From positions 1 to 11,179 of the forward strand of contig JALHIE010000094.1 of the NCBI GenBank assembly GCA_022840285.1: a stretch of DNA of 11,179 nucleotides, written 5' to 3'. The notes beneath the pieces are model-generated. The model searched no databases and was not told where the DNA came from. It saw nothing but the letters and a program-made list of their open reading frames with translations. Positions within the stretch are counted from its first letter, which is position 1. Each line of letters begins with the position of its first letter. Positions 1-6,282 of this stretch are shown here, in pieces. The stretch comes from Porphyromonadaceae bacterium (GTDB lineage: Bacteria; Bacteroidota; Bacteroidia; Bacteroidales; Dysgonomonadaceae). The translations under genes and the position numbers were made by a program.

Positions 1-310
1 TATTGTAAACATACTTTCAATTAATAAAAACAATCACATTTGTCCGGTTAAACTTCATTTTTCAGCAATTTGAAAAAATGGGGTTTTCAGAGCAGACTCT
101 TCGTTAAATAAATTATTGAAATCATGTATGGGAGAGGAAAGATTCATTTTGCATCAGTTTTCGAAACAAATATAGATACAAAACACAAAGAATTGAAATA
201 TTTTAATTAAAATATTGTTTTAAAAACATATGAGCGGTCTTTTGGTCATAATAGAAAACCATAAACGAAACCTTTTGAATTTCGTTTATGATTTTACTTG
301 ACACAACCGG
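1..310. other. AT-rich intergenic region with promoter-like motifs
   Basis: No convincing gene lies here. A minus-strand -7-like motif (TATATTTG read leftwards, plus-strand positions 167-174) precedes a 30-codon minus-strand ORF (147 down to 55, starting MNLSSPIHDF). It matches nothing I recognise and no frame extends it, so it may be chance or the stump of a lost gene. The right part holds a strong inverted repeat and a plus-strand promoter-like motif, listed separately. Confidence 0.5.
255..295. repeat. Perfect 11-bp inverted repeat with 9-nt loop
   Basis: CATAAACGAAA (260-270) and TTTCGTTTATG (280-290) are exact reverse complements separated by nine bases. After one mismatch, AAAA (255-258) pairs with TTTT (292-295). 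The right arm overlaps the -33 position of the plus-strand promoter-like motif at 312-319, so an operator is as likely as a bidirectional terminator. The stem has only three G/C pairs, which is poor for a classical intrinsic terminator. Confidence 0.6.
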
Positions 311-319
311 TTACTTTTG
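287..319 (+). promoter_or_regulatory. Candidate Bacteroidetes-type promoter pointing into the lacZ remnant
   Basis: TACTTTTG at 312-319 matches the Bacteroidetes -7 consensus TAnnTTTG. TATG at 287-290 is one base from the -33 TTTG, and the 21-nt spacing fits. A palindromic AACCGGTT (305-312) abuts the -7 box. Transcription would run rightwards, antisense to the beta-galactosidase remnant, where no plus-strand gene remains (an ATG at 327 opens only ten codons). It may be the orphan promoter of a deleted gene. Alternatively it is coincidental, because these bases also encode the last codons of the remnant. Confidence 0.3.
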
Positions 320-770
320 CAGTGAAATGGTAAATCCACCCAGTCCCATTTGTTTGTAATCGATATGGAGTTCCATTTTGTCTCCTCGTTTCAGGGTGTG
401 TGTTGTCTTTGACTCATTTAACGCTTCGTCCGAAAATTTCGAGGCCTTTCCATGCGTCGGGAACGAAAGGCGGGTTAGGTTCAAACGGATACTTGATGTT
501 GGTGAAGACAGGCGGATCGTACTTGTCACTCTGTAATTGCCAGTTGCCAGGTACCTGAATATCGTCCCAATCCCGTATGTTTGTCGTGCGGTAAAAATTG
601 GACGGTACCAGCGACGGGTTATTGTAATGGCTAAATTTCCACGTTCCGTTCAGAAGCTGAACGAGCGGAGACTGCTGTAACTCGTTATTTTCCCAGTCGT
701 TGACCTGTGCAGGGCCCGAACGGATAAAGATGAATAGCGATACAAAAAGAATAAATACTTTGTGAGTCAT
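311..770 (-). pseudogene. lacZ: LacZ-type (GH2) beta-galactosidase remnant, catalytic core deleted
   Basis: The 5' part, from an ATG at 768-770, encodes a signal peptide (MTHKVFILFVSLFIF...AQ) and then the LacZ N-terminal sugar-binding domain signatures DWEN, LNGTWKF, VPGNWQ, FTNIKYPF and NPPFVP. Near position 450 this homology stops. In another frame the sequence resumes with the extreme C-terminal region (KFSDEALNES, then LHIDYKQMGLGG, matching the E. coli stretch around NIDGFHMGIGG) and ends FTISLQK-stop. About 850 residues, including the whole TIM barrel with both catalytic glutamates, are missing compared with the usual ~1,000. The usual DDSW after the final GG is also absent, suggesting a second small deletion or a rearrangement joint near 333. 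An upstream ATG at 800 is in frame but lies inside the symporter gene. The gene starts 4 nt after the symporter stop, so it was probably its operon partner. Confidence 0.85.
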
Positions 771-774
771 GTTG

Positions 775-2520
775 TTATCTGTTTTTCTCGATTTTTTCAT
801 CGGGATATTCTTTCCGGAATCCTATCCAATAATCTTTTATCGTCGATTTCACCTCCCTGTGCAATACCAACAGGCCGAAAAGGTTGGGAATGGCCATAAA
901 CGCTACCGTGAGTAGCGACACATTCCAGATGATAGTAGTATCGGTAAATGACGCAAAAAAGAAGGCGATCACGAAAACTATGCGGTAAGTCAGCACATAA
1001 TTGGCTCCGAACAGGTAGGTTACGGCCCTGTCTCCATAATAGGACCAGGCAATGGACGTGGAAAAGGCAAACAAAAGAAGGCCGATTGAGACGATGTATT
1101 TTCCGAAATCGCCGAAAAAGCTTTTACTGAACGCGGCTGTTGTAAGTGGTGCGCTGTGAATGAGTGAGTTTCCCCGGAACGTTAGATTGCCTGGAGTAGT
1201 GGTCACTTTACCGTTCACGACATCGATCCGGCCCGTGAAAGGTTGATCCGATTCCAGAATCCTCACATCCCCAGCCAATGAACGGGCGTGGATAATGGAT
1301 ATATTTTCCTGCAGCTGACCGTTTTCAACGTTCAGTATCCCGGTAAAAAGGGGAAGCCTGGCCGTCTGGTTGAGGTGATTCTCGAGTATCGTCACATCGG
1401 ACGGATTGCTTTCACTGTAAACCGCCGTTAAGATTTCGATGTCCGTTTTCTGAAACTGATTGGGCAGTTTCTCTTTCCATACGCCAGACGATAGCAATAC
1501 CAGTCCCGTCAAAAAACAAATAATGATCGTGTCGATAAAGGGTTCCAGAATGGCCACCATCCCTTCGGAAACGGGTTCATGCGCTTTGGCAGCAGCGTGA
1601 GCAATGGGTGCCGAACCTTGTCCGGATTCGTTGGAGAACAACCCCCGGTTTACGCCCTGATTGAAAGCAAAAGCGAATCCGGCGCCCAAAAAGCCCCCCG
1701 TAGCCGCCGTTCCCGTGAACAGGTCGCGGAAGATGGAGGTGAAGGAGGGGATTATGTTCTGGTAATTAAACAAGATTACAGCTATTGCTCCCACAAAATA
1801 GAGAACGGCCATAAACGGAACCAACCGTTCGGTAACCTTGGCAATCCGTTTGATTCCACCGATAATAATCAGGGCAAGGAAAAAAGCCATAACGGCTCCC
1901 GTAATGGCGTGTTTGACGCCGAAAGTGGCGAAGACCGAGTTGGAAATGCTGTTTATCTGTGGCAAACTTCCCGAACCAAAAGAGGAGAGGATGGTAGCGA
2001 CGGCAAAAAAGCCGCCCATCCAGTAACCGGTTTTTATCCGGCATCCATTTTTTGTGGAAATGTTCAGTCGTTTTTTCATGTAGTACATCGGACCGCCGGC
2101 TACCGTGCCCTTTTCGTCGAAATCACGGTATTTATGCGATAATGTTACCTCCACGAATTTCGTGCACATCCCGAGAAAAGCGGTCAGCAGCATCCAGAAG
2201 ATAGCTGCGGGTCCTCCGAGGTGGATAGCCAGCGCTACCCCCGCAATGTTTCCGGTTCCCACCGTTCCAGACAATGCGGTTGCCAATGCTTGAAAATGGG
2301 TGGTGTCTCCCTTGTCGGTTGATTTATCGTACCGCCCTTTTACTATTTTGATGGCGTGGCGGAAATACCTGATCTGGGGAAACCGGAGGTAAAAAGTAAA
2401 AAAAGTACCCGTTCCCAACAAGAGAAAAATGAACCAGAAGTTTCCTCCGATGTAGTTATGCAGGGTAATCAAGAAGTCGTTTATTTGTTGCATATGTGAC
2501 AAGGTGGTTTTAACAGCCAT
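775..2520 (-). CDS. Sodium:alanine/glycine symporter (AGCS family)
   Basis: Inner-membrane secondary transporter that takes up alanine or glycine with Na+ (or H+). Family hallmarks are the GTVGTGNIAGVA motif (residues 85-96), GGPMYYM (142-148), the NQGVNRGLFSNESGQGSAPIAH segment (about 287-308) and the C-terminal FAFSTSIAWSYYGDRA segment (485-499). There are roughly ten hydrophobic segments. At 581 residues it is longer than the common 440-500. The excess is a polar insert at about residues 346-457, between two membrane segments, containing two similar units (see the repeat entry). Start: Met1 gives a plausible N-terminus; Met10 (2493) is an alternative. A TAnnTTTG promoter lies about 80 nt upstream. 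The downstream neighbour is the beta-galactosidase remnant. The family call is secure; the exact substrate is inferred. Confidence 0.93.
   Translation of the reverse strand: MAVKTTLSHMQQINDFLITLHNYIGGNFWFIFLLLGTGTFFTFYLRFPQIRYFRHAIKIVKGRYDKSTDKGDTTHFQALATALSGTVGTGNIAGVALAIHLGGPAAIFWMLLTAFLGMCTKFVEVTLSHKYRDFDEKGTVAGGPMYYMKKRLNISTKNGCRIKTGYWMGGFFAVATILSSFGSGSLPQINSISNSVFATFGVKHAITGAVMAFFLALIIIGGIKRIAKVTERLVPFMAVLYFVGAIAVILFNYQNIIPSFTSIFRDLFTGTAATGGFLGAGFAFAFNQGVNRGLFSNESGQGSAPIAHAAAKAHEPVSEGMVAILEPFIDTIIICFLTGLVLLSSGVWKEKLPNQFQKTDIEILTAVYSESNPSDVTILENHLNQTARLPLFTGILNVENGQLQENISIIHARSLAGDVRILESDQPFTGRIDVVNGKVTTTPGNLTFRGNSLIHSAPLTTAAFSKSFFGDFGKYIVSIGLLLFAFSTSIAWSYYGDRAVTYLFGANYVLTYRIVFVIAFFFASFTDTTIIWNVSLLTVAFMAIPNLFGLLVLHREVKSTIKDYWIGFRKEYPDEKIEKNR
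1159..1398 (-). repeat. Two tandem similar units within the symporter's extra loop
   Basis: Within the symporter insert, unit 1 begins at residue 375 (DVTILEN...LFTGILNVENGQLQ) and unit 2 at residue 418 (DVRILES...PFTGRIDVVNGKVT). The shared pattern is DV-x-ILE ... FTG-x-I-x-V-x-NG followed by an isoleucine- or leucine-rich tail. This suggests duplication of a ~40-residue, probably beta-rich module in an extramembrane loop. Similarity was judged by eye. Confidence 0.6.
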
Positions 2521-2598
2521 CTTCCGTAAGTGTCAGGTTGTCACGTCACCCGTATTCTTTCACGACAACCGGTTTAATGAGTGGAGACAAATGTTTCG

Positions 2599-2632
2599 CA
2601 AATATACATATTTCATTAAAAGACCGGTCAAA
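2599..2632 (-). promoter_or_regulatory. Promoter of the AGCS symporter gene
   Basis: Read on the minus strand, TATATTTG (plus positions 2599-2606) is an exact TAnnTTTG -7 box. TTTG (2629-2632) is an exact -33 box with a 22-nt spacer, about one base longer than usual. The leader of roughly 70 nt contains GGTTGTC (2536-2542) facing GACAACC (2564-2570), a 7-bp stem with a 21-nt loop, of unknown role. Confidence 0.55.
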
Positions 2633-2682
2633 AGACTTAAGAAAATATAAAGAAATTATGGACCACTATAATCCAAAGTTTT

Positions 2683-2690
2683 TATCTTTG
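2683..2690 (+). promoter_or_regulatory. -7 box upstream of the DUF4884-like gene
   Basis: TATCTTTG is an exact Bacteroidetes -7 consensus, 36 nt before the ATG at 2727. The -33 position holds only TATG (2657-2660). It probably also serves the downstream acetyltransferase and sulfatase genes, because the gaps between those genes are short (31 and 14 nt). Confidence 0.5.
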
Positions 2691-2726
2691 CAAAACAAAT
2701 CGCACTTTGTTTTCCATGCAAATAAA

Positions 2727-2992
2727 ATGAAGACTTTCGTCAAAACCCTGTTGTTGATTATGTTTCCGATCATAATGCCTTGTTGCTCAGTAATTTCTCG
2801 TTCTCCGGTTTCTACAGAAGTTCCCGTTAATAATCCTCGTATGAGGTTGACTATTTGTTCGAGCACGATGGCTGTAAGGTTTACCGGTTTTACGATAGGG
2901 GACATTACGTCTATTTTACCAATTGCCGGGGAGAGGTGACAAGCATAAAAAACGATTCCACGGCAGCCAGAGTGATAAATTCCGTACGATGA
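2727..2992 (+). pseudogene. DUF4884-like small lipoprotein gene, frameshifted
   Basis: The ATG at 2727 opens a signal sequence (MKTFVKTLLLIMFPIIMPCC) with Cys19/Cys20 as possible lipidation sites, then a short linker ending PVNNP. The frame next reads unrelated residues to a stop at 2937. In the -1 frame, from 2840, a coherent protein resumes: YEVDYLFEHDGCKVYRF, then YVYFTNC, EVTSIKNDST and a stop at 2990-2992. From memory that C-terminal block is characteristic of the Bacteroidales DUF4884 family, whose function is unknown. The frame-2 reading has TAA TAA at 2828-2833 and no ATG, so the shift must fall between 2834 and 2840. Restoring one T (CCTCG to CCTTCG) would give ...NNPSYEVDY. The intact product would be about 88 residues. 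The options are a true single-base deletion or a sequencing error; programmed frameshifting seems unlikely because no slippery heptamer is visible. Confidence 0.75.
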
Positions 2993-3023
2993 TTACGATG
3001 AAATACAAAAAAATAACAATAAC

Positions 3024-4145
3024 ATGGGGGAAAAAATGGAAAAACAACAACCGGAAAGGTTAAAATCGCTGGATGCCCTTCGCGGGTTTGACATGTTCTG
3101 GATCATGGGGGCGGAGGAAGTGTTTATTTTGCTTGGATCGCTGACCGGTCTGCCTGCATTACAATGGTGGGCCAACCAGATGACTCACGTGGAGTGGCAC
3201 GGATTCCACGCATACGATATGATTTTTCCGTTGTTCCTGTTCATTGCCGGGGTCTCTTTTCCGTTTTCGGCTAAGAAACGTTTGAGTAGCGATGGGGGTA
3301 GGAAGTCGCTTTACAGGCATGTCTTTAAAAGGGGATTGCTTTTGGTCCTGATCGGGATTATCTACAATAACGGGTTGAATTTTGATGTGGCAAATTTGCG
3401 CTACGCGAGCGTGCTTGGCCGGATCGGACTGGCCTGGATGTTTGCCGCTCTGCTGTTTATGAATACCAGAAATGTGAAAATCCGCTTGCTGTGGTTTAGC
3501 GGGATCCTGATTTTCTATTGGTTGTTGTTTGTGTTTTTCAAAGCGCCCGATCTGGGAGATCCCGATCCTTATTCCATGCGAGGAAATATTTCGAGTTATG
3601 TCGACCGGATTTTGTTGCCGGGTAGATTTTGTTGTTATGGGGTAGGTGACAACGAAGGGTTGTTGCCGACCGTTGCAGCTGTTGGTACAGCACTTCTGGG
3701 TATGCTTGCCGGAGAGCTCTTGATGACTAAGTTAAAACCGACAAAGAAAGTATTATACCTTGTAATAGCAGCTGTTCTTCTGATGATTGTAGGACAGGTA
3801 TGGAACCTTGCTTTTCCGATTAACAAGAACCTCTGGTCGAGTTCATTCGTTTGCTGGGTGGGCGGGTTGAGTATGTTGCTGCTCGCAATTTTCTATCTGG
3901 TGATCGACGTGTGGAAATTCCAGAAATGGGCTTTTTTCTTTGTAGTTATAGGGATGAATCCCATAACCATCTACCTGGCAAACCGGGTAATAGGATGGGG
4001 TAATGCCAATAAATTTTTCTTCGATGGGCTAGCCGGCTTGTTTCCCGATGCATGGGCGCCGTTTATCATGGCTGTGGGTTATGTGGTCATCGGTTGGCTG
4101 TTTTTATACGTGCTTTACAAAAAGAAAGTGTTTTTGAAAGTTTAA
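3024..4145 (+). CDS. DUF5009/HGSNAT-like membrane acyltransferase
   Basis: Polytopic membrane protein with the family opening RLKSLDALRGFDMFWIM (residues 12-28), the loop HVEWHGFHAYD (55-65) and the segment IFPLFLFIAGVSFPFS (67-82), followed by further hydrophobic helices to the C-terminus. It belongs to the group related to human lysosomal heparan-alpha-glucosaminide N-acetyltransferase and bacterial NagX-type proteins. These are thought to pass acetyl groups across a membrane to a sugar amine. The loop His at 55 aligns by eye with the region of the proposed active-site His of HGSNAT. Length (373 aa) is normal for the bacterial family. ATG at 3024 is used; Met5 at 3036 is equally possible. 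The sulfatase start follows 14 nt after the stop, so the two are probably one transcript. Family assignment is confident; the acetyl-transfer substrate is inferred. Confidence 0.88.
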   Translation: MGEKMEKQQPERLKSLDALRGFDMFWIMGAEEVFILLGSLTGLPALQWWANQMTHVEWHGFHAYDMIFPLFLFIAGVSFPFSAKKRLSSDGGRKSLYRHVFKRGLLLVLIGIIYNNGLNFDVANLRYASVLGRIGLAWMFAALLFMNTRNVKIRLLWFSGILIFYWLLFVFFKAPDLGDPDPYSMRGNISSYVDRILLPGRFCCYGVGDNEGLLPTVAAVGTALLGMLAGELLMTKLKPTKKVLYLVIAAVLLMIVGQVWNLAFPINKNLWSSSFVCWVGGLSMLLLAIFYLVIDVWKFQKWAFFFVVIGMNPITIYLANRVIGWGNANKFFFDGLAGLFPDAWAPFIMAVGYVVIGWLFLYVLYKKKVFLKV

Positions 4146-4159
4146 CAGAGACGATCTTT

Positions 4160-5569
4160 ATGAAACGAATAAAACCGCTTTTGGTGACAGGAGTGTTTTC
4201 TTTTGGAGGAATCTTGTTTGCTCAGCAAAAACCTAATGTAGTATTTATTATTACAGACGACCTCGGTTACGGTGATTTAAGTTGTTTCGGGCAAGAGAGG
4301 TTCCTGACGCCAAACATTGACCGGTTGGCGTTTAATGGAACCCGTTTCACACGAAGCTATTCCGGTACAACCGTGAGTGCCCCGTCACGTGCCAGCCTGA
4401 TGACCGGATTGCATACCGGCCATGCGCCTATCCGTGGCAACAAAGAGATGGAGCCGGAAGGTCAATTTCCGTTACCGGAAGATGCTTACACTCTTTTTCA
4501 TCTGTTTAAAAATGCCGGCTACAAAACAGGTGCCTTCGGGAAATGGGGGTTGGGATATCCCGGCTCAACCGGCGATCCCACGCACCAGGGGGTGGATGAA
4601 TTTTTCGGCTATAACTGCCAGCGATTGGCTCATAACTACTATCCAAGCCATCTGTGGCACAACGAAAAAAAAATAGAGTTGCCCGAAAACGATAACGGGC
4701 AATCCGGAGCTTACGCCCAAGACCTTATTCAAAAGGAAACGTTGAATTTTATCAGCAACAACAAGGAGAGACCGTTCTTTCTTTATGCTCCCATAGTGCT
4801 TCCGCATGCGGAATTGATTGTTCCCGAAGATTCCATCATTCAGCAGTTACGTGGAAAATTTCCGGAAACACCATACAAGGGAATCGATGAAGGTCCTTCG
4901 TTCCGGAAAGGAGGATATGCTTCACAGAAATATCCCCGTGCTACTCACGCTGCTATGGTAACGCGAATTGATGTGTATGTGGGACAGATTATTGAAAGGC
5001 TCAAGGCCGAGGGTATTTACGAGAATACGTTGATTGTTTTTACAAGCGACAACGGACCGCATCGGGAAGGAGGGGGGGATCCCGATTTCTTCAACAGCAA
5101 CGGTATCTACCGTGGTTACAAGCGCGATCTCTACGAAGGAGGGATCCGTGTGCCGACCGTTGTATCGTGGAAAAACCGTGTCCCCGCCGGAAAAGAAAAC
5201 AACTATGCGTTTGCATTTTGGGACTACATGGCTACTTTTGCCGAACTGCTGGGTGCAGAATACCCAAAATATACCGATGGAGTGAGTATTCTTCCCACAC
5301 TCCTGAATGAAGAGGGACAGAAGAGCCGCGATTTCTTCTATTTCGAGTTCCTGGAAATGAATGGTAAACAGGCTGTTATTCAAGGCGATTGGAAATTGAT
5401 TCATCAAAATATTCGAAAAAATCCTGCCTTTGAACTTTATAACCTGGCTTCCGATCCGTCGGAAAACCACAACGTTGTTTTACTGTATCCCGGGAAAGCA
5501 GAAGAGTTGAAAAAAATTATGCAGTGCGCCAGAACAGGTGATCCTGTCTGGAAATTATTTGATGACTAG
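4160..5569 (+). CDS. Secreted formylglycine-dependent sulfatase (Ser-type)
   Basis: A 469-residue arylsulfatase-type enzyme predicted to remove sulfate esters in the periplasm or outside the cell. It has a signal peptide (MKRIKPLLVTGVFSFGGILFA, no lipobox), then NVVFIITDDLGYGD with the metal-binding Asp33/Asp34. The sulfatase signature SAPSRASLMTG starts at Ser73, the residue converted to formylglycine. Also visible are GKWGLG (Lys128), His216 in LPHAEL, the DNGPH metal site (297-301) and GYKRDLYEGGIRVP around Lys321. Ser rather than Cys at position 73 implies activation by the radical-SAM maturase anSME, which is not encoded here. The reading frame is open back to 4052, but that start lies inside the upstream gene and gives no signal peptide, so ATG 4160 is chosen. 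Pairing with the HGSNAT-like gene suggests a sulfated, amino-sugar-containing glycan as substrate. The exact substrate cannot be read from sequence. Confidence 0.93.
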   Translation: MKRIKPLLVTGVFSFGGILFAQQKPNVVFIITDDLGYGDLSCFGQERFLTPNIDRLAFNGTRFTRSYSGTTVSAPSRASLMTGLHTGHAPIRGNKEMEPEGQFPLPEDAYTLFHLFKNAGYKTGAFGKWGLGYPGSTGDPTHQGVDEFFGYNCQRLAHNYYPSHLWHNEKKIELPENDNGQSGAYAQDLIQKETLNFISNNKERPFFLYAPIVLPHAELIVPEDSIIQQLRGKFPETPYKGIDEGPSFRKGGYASQKYPRATHAAMVTRIDVYVGQIIERLKAEGIYENTLIVFTSDNGPHREGGGDPDFFNSNGIYRGYKRDLYEGGIRVPTVVSWKNRVPAGKENNYAFAFWDYMATFAELLGAEYPKYTDGVSILPTLLNEEGQKSRDFFYFEFLEMNGKQAVIQGDWKLIHQNIRKNPAFELYNLASDPSENHNVVLLYPGKAEELKKIMQCARTGDPVWKLFDD

Positions 5570-6087
5570 CTTATCGTAGAACGGCATAGTGGATTTGGAC
5601 AATTGTTGCATAAATTCTCGCGAAAATTTGGATATCCAAGCTTCCCGGTTAAGTGAAAATCGATTATCGGAAAAGGAGTCAGTTCGCTTCTAACCATCAG
5701 CCTTTAAGGATGATAGGCGGTGTTGTCTGCCTGAAGAGTTTTTGCTCCTTTTTGTTGCCTCCTTTTTTTATGGGAAAAAGTTTTTTTAAAATTAAGTGTC
5801 ACATATATAGCTATTTGTGTGATGGTTGTGCTTGTGTAGTTATAATTTAACATTAAAATTAATCCGAAAATACAAAAAAATGTTCATTCAGTCCTAACAT
5901 CTCTGTCCTGTACCGCATTATTTTTACCGTCGAAAAATGCTGCACGCATTGTATGTTTAACATCGGCATTTTGCTTCATCGCTTTCTTTCGAAAGAGAAG
6001 TAGCGTTAAGGTTATATATCGCTCGTTTTTGTTACGAAGAAAATTTAATGTTTAATTATTTTACAAATCCTTTAAAATTTTATCGTT
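5570..6087. other. Long non-coding interval upstream of the fimbrillin unit
   Basis: About 520 bp without a supportable gene. A weak GC-containing hairpin follows the sulfatase (listed separately). TCTTTCGAAAGA (5985-5996) is a perfect 12-bp palindrome. AAAATGC near 5934-5940 is complementary to GCATTTT near 5967-5973. No clean TAnnTTTG box was found, so the promoter of the following unit is not identified; a long 5' leader is possible. Confidence 0.45.
5715..5740 (+). terminator. Weak candidate terminator after the sulfatase gene
   Basis: AGGCGG (5715-5720) pairs with CTGCCT (5727-5732), including one G-T wobble, around a 6-nt loop. GAAGAGTTTTTG follows. The stem is short and the T-run begins seven bases after it, so this is tentative. 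Confidence 0.25.
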
Positions 6088-6264
6088 ATGCGAAAAAAAC
6101 TGCACAACAATTCACAAATCATGCCGAAAGATGGATTTCTGTCTGTACAAGGTATGTCGGGAACGTATGTGGCACCCGATATTGAAGTTATCGATATTGA
6201 AGCGGAACAGAGCTTCTTACAGACTGGAAGTAATGGGGGCGATATGCCCGGAGATCTATTATAA
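6088..6264 (+). CDS. Small (58-aa) companion protein upstream of fimbrillin-like gene
   Basis: The ORF begins MRKKLHNNSQIMPKDG, continues through TYVAPDIEVIDIEAEQSF and ends GGDMPGDLL. The pattern Y(V/I)(A/S)P-x-(I/V)E-(V/I)-I-x-IE-x-EQ followed by a Gly/Asn-rich acidic tail is, in my experience, typical of short unannotated ORFs just upstream of fimbrillin-type lipoproteins in Bacteroidales. There is no signal peptide or membrane segment. Its stop lies 18 nt before the next start, so the two are almost certainly co-transcribed. The function is unknown. The protein-like composition, recognisable motif and position argue for a real gene. Confidence 0.7.
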   Translation: MRKKLHNNSQIMPKDGFLSVQGMSGTYVAPDIEVIDIEAEQSFLQTGSNGGDMPGDLL

Positions 6265-6282
6265 GCTGAGCAGAAAAAGGTA

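Noticed and set aside
55..147. 30-codon minus-strand ORF preceded by a TATATTTG box
   Set aside because: No recognisable family, no frame that continues it, and a weak -33 element. Kept only as a note in the intergenic entry.
1579..2142. 187-codon plus-strand ORF
   Set aside because: Antisense shadow of the AGCS symporter, whose conserved motifs lie on the other strand.
2538..2726. Longer open frame upstream of the DUF4884-like start
   Set aside because: It covers the symporter's promoter and leader and has no coding character. The -7 box at 2683 and the signal peptide define the ATG at 2727.
4052..4159. Upstream extension of the sulfatase reading frame
   Set aside because: It overlaps the acetyltransferase gene in another frame and would bury the signal peptide. 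ATG 4160 is the natural start.
4922..5470. 182-codon minus-strand ORF
   Set aside because: Antisense shadow of the sulfatase gene, with no family signature.
5653..5850. 65-codon GTG-initiated ORF
   Set aside because: Low-complexity, Cys/Phe-rich translation of T-rich DNA, no recognisable motif and no start context.
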